Shown here: one piece after another, positions 55,715 to 64,000 of the stretch | Position numbering within the stretch: the first letter of the stretch is position 1 | Layout: each line of letters starts with the position of its first letter | Assembly (NCBI GenBank): GCA_029718625.1 | Contig: CM056397.1 | Coordinates: forward strand, 3,744,590 to 3,808,589 | Source of the DNA: Synaphobranchus kaupii | Taxonomy: Eukaryota; Chordata; Actinopteri; Anguilliformes; Synaphobranchidae | Direction: 5' to 3' | DNA length: 64,000 nucleotides | Notes under the pieces: model-generated | What the model saw: only the letters and a program-made list of their open reading frames with translations | Databases searched by the model: none | Told to the model about the DNA's origin: nothing | Program-made: the position numbers and the translations under genes

Positions 55715-57243
55715 CACTACTCACAAAAAGTTAGGGATATTTGGCTTTCGGGTGAAATTTATGGAAAATGTAAGTTCACGCTACAGTGATATTATACGTA
55801 TCATGAAAGTAGGGCATTTAGGTAGAAGCATGCAATGGTGATTTCCTCATCTCAAACAATTTATTGAAACAAAAGCCAACAACAGTGGTGGGTATACCAC
55901 AACAAAAATGTCAATGTCTCAATAACTTGTCATGTGCCCTTGAGCATCAATTACAGCTTGACAACGACATCTCATGCTGTTCACAAGTCGACTTATTGTC
56001 TGCTGAGGCATGGCATCCCACTCTTCTTGAAGGGAGGCCCTCAGGTCATTGAGGTTCTGGGGTACAGAGTTACGAGCCTCTACACGGTGAGTCAGCTGAT
56101 CCCATAGGTTTTCTATGGGATTCAGGTCTGGAGAAAGTGCAGGCCACTCCATTTGAGGTACCCCAGTCTCCAGCAGCCTTTCCCTAATGATGCGACCTCG
56201 ATGAGCTGGAGCATTGTCGTCCATGAAGATGAAATTAGGCCTGTGTTGTTCATGCAGGGGCACAATGACTGGATTAATGATGTTATTCAGGTAGTATGGG
56301 CTTGTCACTGTACCACTCACAAAGTGTAGGGCAGTTCTGTATTGACTAGACACACCTGCCCACACTGTAACACCGCCACCACCGAAGGGTCGTCTGGTGA
56401 CAACAGTGGCTGATGCATAGCGCTCTCCTTGACGTCTCCAACATCATTGGCGGCCATCATTTCTGCTCAACATGAATCGACTTTCATCAGAGAACAGCAC
56501 TGAGGCCCACTGGTCCCTCGTCCAGCGTAAATGCTCCCTGGCCCATGCAAGACGATGACACCTGTGCCTGGTGGTGTGGTGGTACCCTTGCAGGTCGTCT
56601 AGCACGCAGACCACGCTGATGTAAACGGTTTCGAATGGTCTGACGTGACACTTGGGTGCCTCTCACCTCCCTTAAATGTGCCTGGAGTTGAGTGGCATTC
56701 ATCATCCGGTTCCGCAGGGCACTGTTCACAATGAAGCGGTCATCAGTGTGGGATGTGGCCAAAGGACGTCCACTTCTATGCCTTTCTGTGACTCTTCCAG
56801 TCTCTCTGTATCTCTGTTGCAACCTGCCGATGACACTCTGTGACACTCTAAGCTCAGTGGCCACTTCCCTCTGAGAACATCCTGTTTGAAGCCTCGCAAT
56901 GGCGAGGTACTGTTGATCAATTGTTAGGTGTCGTCTTGGTCTCATGATGTCAAAATGTGAACAGCATGATGAAGAGGACTGTTTAAATACCAATTCTAAT
57001 TGAACCAGGAAATGTATTGGTCGATAAATGGATCAAACACCTGTTGTGAATTTTGCCGTTCAGCTCCTTGTTAGAGAACAGCAAGTTGTGCAAAAAGTAC
57101 TGAAACATTGAATAGTTGGACATGTGCATTCAAAAGTTTAGAGAAGGTCAAATTAATTTCACCTGTAAAGGTTATAGTGCATTTTAGGTTCATCCTGAAA
57201 TTTCACCCAAAAGCCGAATATCCCTAACTTTTTGTGAGTAGTG
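55715..57243 (-). mobile_element. Tc1-type DNA transposon, complete ends, dead transposase
   Basis: Ends: CACTACTCACAAAAAGTTAG on the left and CTAACTTTTTGTGAGTAGTG on the right, a perfect inverted repeat that continues (GGATATTTGGCTTTCGGGTG against CACCCAAAAGCCGAATATCC). TA flanks both sides (55713-55714, 57244-57245). The 1529-bp length and one minus-strand gene fit Tc1. It differs from the element at 8365 in ends and transposase type, so two Tc1 families are present. Confidence 0.93.
55919..56945 (-). pseudogene. Tc1 transposase pseudogene (DD34E, second family)
   Basis: The start is the ATG at 56943-56945 (MRPRRHLTIDQQYLAIARLQ), leading into a helix-turn-helix region (GCSQREVATELRVSQSVIGR, RHRSGRPLATS). 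A frameshift near 56575 moves to the frame of LAWAREHLRW and VLFSDESRF (first catalytic Asp). A TGA near 56446 interrupts it, where CGA would fit. The rest is open to the stop at 55919: WAGVSSQYRTALHF, FMDDNAPAHRGR (second Asp) and [11 protein letters not shown] (Glu). I count 34 residues between the second Asp and the Glu. It differs clearly from the transposase at 8749. Dead copy; the ends remain complete. Confidence 0.9.
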
Positions 57244-57404
57244 TATATATAATATATGTGTGTGTATATATATATATTTTTTTTCTTTTTCTTTATAAAA
57301 TAAAAAAAAAATTCACTTAATTGTAATACTTGCCATATGTCTTTTTGAGATAATTTGTGTTCTCATTTTTTAGTGATTCTACTTAGTAATGTACTTGAAT
57401 CTGT

Positions 57405-58255
57405 CTTTTTCAGGGAGGACAGTGAAGACACCCCTCCCCCACCTGACACCTCTGTCGTAGGAGGTGGAAACAGACAGGTTTGCCAAATAAAGTGATGTAT
57501 AATTCATTAGTTTTGCTGTAAAAAGTCAAGTTGAAGGCTTGTTATAGATAAACCTGTTATTCTGCTGGTTTATGGGGCTCTGCTAAATCTAATTTTGAAG
57601 TACAGTGCCATTTTAAATGTAAAGCAGATTGGTTGGATAACATTAGGGTAAGTAATCCTTTTCGGAGAGGTATTTGGGCACTTTTGGGCACGCTTTGTAA
57701 GAGAATACCCTCATACACATAAACACAAAACATGTGTAGGTTAATTTTCTTCACATTCTGTATTACAAAAAAATTTTTAAAAGGAAAATAAAGTTTTCTG
57801 ATGATTGACATGCCTAGACAGAAAGATATACACATGTTTTATATTTGGCGAGGTTTGGAAAGGTTTTGGGACACCTGGGCCCCGTTTTGGTAAAAATACC
57901 AATGCATAGGGAAAGCCTGTAGATATCTTTACCAAATTGTATACACAAGTGGACAACATATTAGTGCACTAGTATAAGCAATTCTGGCTTGCTCCAGTAC
58001 TTTGAAGTTGAGATATTCAGTGATAAACTATAAAAACACAAGGCGTTTGGAACTTTTTTTTGTATTCTTATGTGTATTTTGTATAAACTGTATGTGACCA
58101 CTTTGACATACATTTATTCTGTTCCAATTTTCTGAATGGTACAAGCCTCTTCTTTCATTGAAACTTTCAACCATGGATGTGCAGTGAATAGTTTTTGAGA
58201 TATTAGCACTTAATTGACACTAGTAAAAACTAGGCGAAAATTGGGTCAAATGGAC
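57405..58255 (+). mobile_element. piggyBac-family 3' remnant
   Basis: TCTTTTTCAG at 57404-57413 is a splice-acceptor consensus, followed by a short frame (EDSEDTPPPPDTSVVGGGNRQ). The VVGGGNR phrase and the ~750 bp that follow are related to 36938-37704 of the TTAA-flanked element (TATGGGGCTCTGCTAAAT against AATGGGGCTCTGGTGAAAT; GACACTAGTAAAAACTAGGC against GTCACTAGTGAAAACAGGC). The terminal GAAGAGG-TTAA is not preserved here, so the right end is eroded. Confidence 0.5.
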
Positions 58256-60753
58256 CAAAGTAAATAGGGCTAGGCTAATATAGCCTACAAAGCCTTGGAA
58301 ATGATACAAATTAGCCGTAATAATGACGAATAGGCTACGACACTTACATTCAACCTGAAAACTAGTAGCTAGCTATCCGAGTAGGCTACACAGATGCAGT
58401 AGGCCTACAAGCGCAATTATGTCGCGATAAATGAAAAAATACCATGCAGGATACAGATCGGACCAACGCAATAACGTGTAAGATATAGAATGTACAAATA
58501 CTTACCCGGTCAATGGTAGTCTTCACATCATTTACCGATTACTCACGCTGAACTAGTTACAATAATAGTTGGAGCAGCAGTGCGTTAAGACGTGAACTAT
58601 GTAGACTAATCATTATGTCACAATTTTTTTATTTTTTTATTTTTGTGTCAACATATGTATCAGCATCCGTGAACGGCCACGAACCTCTCGTATCAGAAGC
58701 CAGCTCAATGAATAGCCTAGTCGGACCGCGTCCACAATGCATCAAGATCTCTTTGGTCTCCCACTTCCAGAGTGAGACAGCGAGTATGCAAACATGACCA
58801 ACCAATGTTCCAGGGCAAGGTGTATATGCTTACCGTTTCGGTTAGCCCAAAGATCATATAAACGTTACCGCGTGTTTTATGCCTCTAAAACCAATTATCG
58901 AAGAAAAATATACGACCCCAGTCCAGGCCAGATGGACTGGGGAGTTTCTCCTACACAGTTGACTGTTTCTTCAAGAAAAACAACCATGATCTTCAGAGTC
59001 TGATGCAGTCAGGTTTATTGCATATGATTCAATAATGACATACAAAAAACCCCCGGGCTGGTCTGTGCAGACCAACACATATTCAATCTCAGCAATCGTA
59101 AAAGCCCCCCCCCCCCCCCCATTTTGAATTACCAGGCCTTTTATCCTGTCCTTATCTCTACCTACTTGGGGCGTTACTTTGCCTCTTCCCAGGGGCAGGT
59201 CCCATCCTCTGAAATCCTACACCGGGGGTCCCCATGCCCTTTATCTTTTTCATGGTACAACATTTTAATTAAGCATTACATATGGCATTTATTTTTACTG
59301 TAGTTTGATGAAATGCTATGATTTAATTATATAGGAAATGGCCTGGCCATGGTTTGACCATTCTAGTTCAATAAGTGATCATTACAATGATCTACTAGGT
59401 TAAAACAATAAAGGTACAATAAAGTAACAGAAATTAATACACTCAGAAACCAAGAATTAACTAAATGCATATGACACATGTAATACAGAGACTATTGATT
59501 GTAGTTAATTTCTCCTTACATTTAACAGGCAAAATATGGAACACAATATTAGTAAGCATTAACAATAGTTTGTGTGATACAAACAACAGCTGAGTTTCAG
59601 GTTATGGAACAAACAAATCTCTCTGGAATGTGTAGTGTAACTGTACAATAGATAATTCTTACAGAATTCCTTTACTAGCAACACAGTTTTACAGTACAGC
59701 TCACCACATTTCTCCTTTAATCAGTGTCATTTCAATACTTCTACACAAATCTAGAAAGCACTGATTACTTGACAAAATGATGTCGTACAAAACACTAGTT
59801 TTCTCCTTTACTGCCAGAAAGCACTTAATGAGTTCCTTAGGGTTAGTTTAGGGAAGTGTTTCTACAGCATATGTGAACAGTAAAGTGAGATTAAAGAGAC
59901 CAACTGTGGACCAGATCAAATTGCGGTTAATTTTCATCTACCACTTTTGAGAAACTTTGACATAATTTACTTGTTATGCAAAATTTTACCTGTTTATATC
60001 GATCTAACAGTGTTTACAAGATATGATATATAGTACTTGTGTTATGTTGTAGTTACTGTATTTACATACAGCCTATGGTGGCAATCAGTGATCAGTTTGT
60101 GAAAAGAACATCAGGCCGTCCACTACTGTGAGGACACACTGAATAGCTCTGTTGCCCTCACAGATATAAATGAATACTTATTGCTCCCCTCAATCTGACA
60201 AACTCGAGACAAAGTATAAGTTTTATTTCCACAGACCACTGTGAACATGTGAATGTGTTAAGAAATATAAGCCAACATTTTCTCTAATATAATCCTTGAA
60301 TGTTCACATACACTCATTTTAAAACTTTTTCCTCTCTGTCCTTGAACATATCAGACAAAAGACCCCAAGCTGGGCCTCCTGGCCTTGAGGTCTGCAGCCA
60401 GAAGCTTTTAGACTTAAAGAAATATGTGTTCATTTTTCCTATGTGCGTGTTCATGTCCCTCTATTTTGAAGCAGAAAAATACCTATAAATGCATCTGAAT
60501 GGTACGAAGATGAGCGCATACTTGTGACTATATCTCATTTTGACATCATCTAGATTGGGAAGGGCCCAGGCTAGGTAACTGAAGGCCTTTTGTAAATTAA
60601 CTGCGTGAATATATATCTTTTTTGACAATTCAGCTTGATAACCTAAGCGGAGCTTTCTGGAAGGCTGAGAGAGTCTTCTCTCACTCAGATCCTTCCAATA
60701 ACAATTAAAAATGTGGCTGGGCCCCTGATTCCTGATGCCTATGTGTGAGTATA

Positions 60754-60785
<32 letters not shown>

Positions 60786-60958
60786 GGTTCTGTTTTGTGA
60801 CTGGCCCAAACTCCTCTATACAGAATACCATATTTATGTAAGCATGTCATGAGCCGGTCAAGGCGGTGCCCGGCACAGAATATCATGCTTACATAAAGTC
60901 AGAATAGGGCCTTTAGAACAGACCATACAGTGGTCTGTAATTATACATATATATACAC

Positions 60959-61006
<48 letters not shown>

Positions 61007-61340
61007 TATGCACACAGATGCAATCATACATATACATATATACAATACACCGTGCATAATCAAATCTAGTGGTCATCTATTGTTTATAGGCCTCATCATT
61101 CCCTCTTATGCATTTATCTTTAAGGATACCTGGGTGGAAGATGAGGGGCACTCCCTCAATCTCCCTGCCCTTACACCCTGCACAATGCCTACCAGGATTA
61201 TGTAATTACTGTTTATACTAATAATATTTAGACACATTCTGGATGATTATTTTTCATACCTGAATTTTCTTCCACACAATGTAGTCTGTTAATGTTAGCT
61301 AGCAATCACCAGCTGGAAAGTTTTGAATAACAAGCAATGA
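58256..61340. other. No gene recognised; microsatellites
   Basis: Three kilobases without a recognisable coding region or transposon. It holds a C run (59106-59120), a (TG)n run at 60757-60784 and a (TA)n run at 60963-61002. Open frames are short; the one at 60461-60886 translates the TG run and is not credible. Confidence 0.5.
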
Positions 61341-61544
61341 GGTCCGGGTTACACGACAGGATGCACGCTTTAAATAGCCATAGCCTACGCAACTTGAATA
61401 TATCGCTCTTCCTTGTCCAGGACGGGCGATGGCTATTAGCTAGCCTGCTTGTTGCGGGAAAAGCGTACGAGTTGAAAGGGGTAGTGGAATATACGAGATC
61501 AGCACAGGTAGTTTAGTCTGGTAGTGTGCAGTATGCATTCAGAA

Positions 61545-61960
61545 GGAAGCATGTTATTTGAATACATCGCCCCTTCCATAGCGGACCACAAGCTTAACCG
61601 TAACTGCAGTCACTTCGCTTTAGTGACAATTTCAGAAATCCAGTTATTTTTCACTGGCATGCGCCATGCATGTAGAAGGAAGCACGTTTAAAACAGCAGA
61701 ATGTTATTTGAATACATCGCCCGTTTCCATAGCGGACCATAAGCTTAACCGAAACTTGCAGTCACTTAGCTTTAGCAACAATTTCAGGAATCCAATTAGT
61801 TTTCACTGGCAGTGTGCAGCCATGCATGCAAGGGAAGCACGTTTCAAATAACCGAATGTTATTTGAATATATCGGCCTTTTCTTTAGTCTAGCGGACCAT
61901 AAAGCTTAAAAAGACAGAGCTTGACATCACTTAGCTTTTACGCAGAAATTGCAGGATTCC
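61545..61960 (+). repeat. ~150-bp tandem repeats
   Basis: Three units with TGTTATTTGAATACATCG (61550, 61700, 61856), AGCGGACCATAAGCTTAACC and CACTTAGCTTTAG. Divergence grows along the array. A weak fourth match (CAACTTGAATATATCGCTC) is at 61390. The array leads into the 185-bp block shared with 41352. Confidence 0.75.
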
Positions 61961-62018
61961 AATCCTTTTTTCCCCACGGCGTGTAGTAGAACATGCAGGA
62001 TTTGCAGCGCAGAGGAAC

Positions 62019-62203
62019 TTTTTGTGTGCAGTGGGCGTGCAGACAGAGGATCCACCATGGTAGGGCGAGGCGGTTAAATAGACCGCCTTGTTATGTGAAT
62101 GGACTGATAGGTGAATCGTCACTACTCAGCTGAGCTGTCAGCTGATTCACCTATGGCCGGGTTTCACTCTCGTGGCCTGCCTGAACTAACGCTACGCTCG
62201 ATT
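62019..62203 (+). repeat. 185-bp block duplicated from 41352-41536
   Basis: Almost identical to 41352-41536 (GACAGAGGATCCACCATGGT, AGGCGGTTAAATAGA, GGTGAATCGTCACTAC, TGAACTAACGCTACGCTCGA). The flanks differ, so the borders are sharp. No coding role is evident. Confidence 0.82.
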
Positions 62204-62226
62204 AGGTATGGATGGATAACTTGAAG

Positions 62227-62874
62227 GGCTCTATCTTGGCGATCTTGGCGCTTGGTCTAAGCGCATGGCGCAAGTCCATTTAGGGCGTGTCCAAGTCCAC
62301 TTTTGTTATTTTTAACAGTTTTTTGGGCGCTAAGCACGGAGCAACGTGCAAATGGGCTTAGTCTCTTCATTAATTATAGGTGTGTCTTGGGCGTGACATG
62401 CAATAAACCAATCAAAATGTCATATCCCATTCCCTTTAAAAGCCTGCTTTTCCACCTTGGCGGATTGCTTGATGGTGAAAGACATGCTCGTGCGTGTTTA
62501 GTGCAATCAAGGAATAGGCTAAATGGATCAATAGTATGATCAATATTATTCGGACTAACCATTAGCCTATGAGTTCCCAGTAATTCCCGACAGGGCTGTT
62601 ATTTTACAAAATATATGCAGTTAAATTTTGTTAAAAGGACCTGCAACAGCTGAGAATAAGCTATCAATGGCTTCAGTCCCACCTTAGAAAATGCCAAATT
62701 AGCCTGCTTGTTCAACGAATTTCGTTTGATTATGCAATGAAAGTGTCAAATATCAATTCCATGAGGCTGTTCTCATGGAGTTCTCGAAGCTTCATCCGAA
62801 GTTCATTAGGCTACGTGCATATAATATTGATTAATAACATAAATACTGTTATTTTGCCTTAATGATGACACTAT
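62227..62874 (+). mobile_element. Harbinger-type non-autonomous element, left end present
   Basis: Starts GGGCTCTATCTTGGCG, the same terminal motif as the element at 853, followed by GGCGCTTGG and GCGCATGGCGCAAG. The body (62361 onward) matches 39645-39990. No matching right terminus was found before the sequence changes at about 62875 after GATGACACTA. No transposase was recognised. Confidence 0.65.
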
Positions 62875-62875
62875 A

Positions 62876-63112
62876 ATGGGGGGAGTTGGGTTCGGAGGGC
62901 CAGATGCAACAGAGAGAAGTCAAAAAGTATTTCCGATAATCGGAAACACCACTAGAGCGAAACGTATTTGTGAAAAAAGAGAAAAGGATAACAAAGAATT
63001 GAGCAAAAGACTCCCAGCGCAGAGTCTACAGGAAAAAATTACAGGAAAAAATAAGCTTGTAGATACGAGTGCAGACAAAGGAAATGCCTCTCCTCCTCAA
63101 ACGAGGGTTTAG
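62876..63112 (+). CDS. Short basic open frame, unknown
   Basis: A frame of 78 codons starting MGGVGFGGPDATERSQ, then a charged stretch rich in Lys, Arg and Glu (RAKRICEKREKDNKELSKRL) that could form a helix. It begins exactly where the Harbinger-type repeat ends. I do not recognise it, there is no promoter or intron signal I can defend, and it may be chance or a transposon-encoded fragment. Confidence 0.15.
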   Translation: MGGVGFGGPDATERSQKVFPIIGNTTRAKRICEKREKDNKELSKRLPAQSLQEKITGKNKLVDTSADKGNASPPQTRV

Positions 63113-63228
63113 TAAAAAGAGAGGTGAAAAGAAACCAAGAAAATAATTCCTCCAGCTCGCAAACCCAGTGAGGAACAAATAAAGAGGTAGTAGAAAGAAG
63201 CATAAAATGTAGGAATGCCTCTTAACTC

Positions 63229-63632
63229 TATAGGCTTTGGCCCCCTAGTGGTGGGACGCATGCGGTCCAATTTTTTATAGTGTTCATATTTCTCTTAAAT
63301 TCTAAATTATAACGTTAATAAAACACGGAACTTTCGACGCAAAATTGTTAAAAACAGTCACAGCCTGCGAACACATTCGTTTATATGCTTATCAGCTCTC
63401 AGGTTACACTACAGAGCCATAAAGCAGCAGGGTGCTAATAGCCCAACCCACTTTTTTTTATTTGTTTACAGCCTTCACCTCGCCGCAATCACAGGCAATA
63501 AAATGCGTATCACAAAAGCTCTTGGTACCATTTCAACACGCTGAAAATTCAAGATCCGATTCAGGAACAATTGTATATTATTGAAAAGTTGTATAAATAA
63601 ACATTAGGTGTTTTTTTCCCGTGCTCACTTCA
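63229..63632 (+). repeat. Unnamed interspersed repeat, copy 2
   Basis: Second copy of the repeat at 52149-52505, with an insert GGGACGCATGCGGTCC after CCCCTAGTGGT and a T-rich block near 63451. The right border is sharp at TGCTCACTTCA. From 63640 another repeat-like stretch starts (AGTGGCGGCTCCTGAGCTGA) and runs out of the window. Confidence 0.75.
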
Positions 63633-64000
63633 GTATCAGTGGCGGCTCCTGAGCTGAAAATTGGGGAGGCAGAAAACTTCCCTTTAAACTGATTATTGGT
63701 CTTAATCATTTTTCAATCAGTTTCCTTGATTAACAATAGGCTACATCAGCGTTTAATTCACCAATTACTCAATGCCATCAAATGTAGTCAGTTCTCCTCA
63801 ATTAGGCTATTAGGCAAGTAATAAAATTATTTTAACTTGCATCGCAAAATTGTGCACATTTTAATCAACATTATAATTGTGGATACATGTGCTCTTCGTT
63901 CTCCGCACTCTTAATTCCGAAAATATCCATGGAAATTAAACGATCTGAAAGCTCAGCTTTTGTTAGATTCTTTTTTATTGCAGGTTTAGCACAACCTCAT

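Noticed and set aside
60461..60886. 141-codon minus-strand frame with a His-Thr repeat
   Set aside because: It translates the (TG)n microsatellite and has no recognisable domain.
60755..61003. CRISPR-like regular repeats
   Set aside because: These are (TG)n and (TA)n microsatellites in a eukaryotic genome, without spacers.

Overview
The window looks like repeat-dense nuclear DNA from a teleost fish. The evidence is L2-clade LINE remnants, two Tc1-type transposons, a Sleeping Beauty-like IR/DR arm, Harbinger, hAT-like and piggyBac-like elements, a 5S rRNA-derived SINE, a Ty3/Gypsy chromovirus and an endogenous-retrovirus-like element. Species cannot be fixed by eye. I found no host gene I can defend. 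Almost all coding potential is in broken transposon genes, and one exon-like fragment is unassigned.

Layout. 1-12 kb: L2 3' tail, Harbinger deletion derivative (853-2058), frameshifted L2 LINE on the minus strand (about 3570-6740), complete but dead Tc1 element (8365-9982), L2 ORF1 relic (10862-11750). 13-24 kb: Gypsy-type LTR fragment carrying a minisatellite, hAT-like element (15087-16319), LINE tails and palindromic MITEs, tRNA-derived SINE, 3' end of a minus-strand Gypsy chromovirus (22389-23968). 24-31 kb: inverted second copy of an unnamed repeat ('repeat R'), split by a TTAA-flanked element (25082-26939) and a 3.5-kb foldback element (27296-30769). The foldback itself holds a 5S-SINE. 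34-40 kb: L2 relic, TTA-flanked element (35340-38739) containing a nested piggyBac derivative (35579-37704), a second TTA-type element beside it, and a Sleeping Beauty-like arm. 40-51 kb: tandem ~163-bp repeats split by a 7.7-kb LTR element (42059-49807) whose two LTRs differ at one base seen in 631. Its interior is two nested inverted duplications, with gag-like reading frames and no intact pol. 52-58 kb: a 1.9-kb solo LTR (53198-55122) splitting an exon-like frame, a second dead Tc1 (55715-57243), and a piggyBac-family 3' remnant. 58-64 kb: microsatellites, ~150-bp tandem repeats and further repeat copies.

The strongest results are insertions that can be proved inside the window. The hAT-like element, the TTAA element, the foldback and the 5S-SINE each have a paralogous empty site elsewhere in these 64 kb, so their borders and target duplications can be read directly. 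All boundaries were read by eye and may be off by a few bases. Family names rest on recognised motifs, not on a search.
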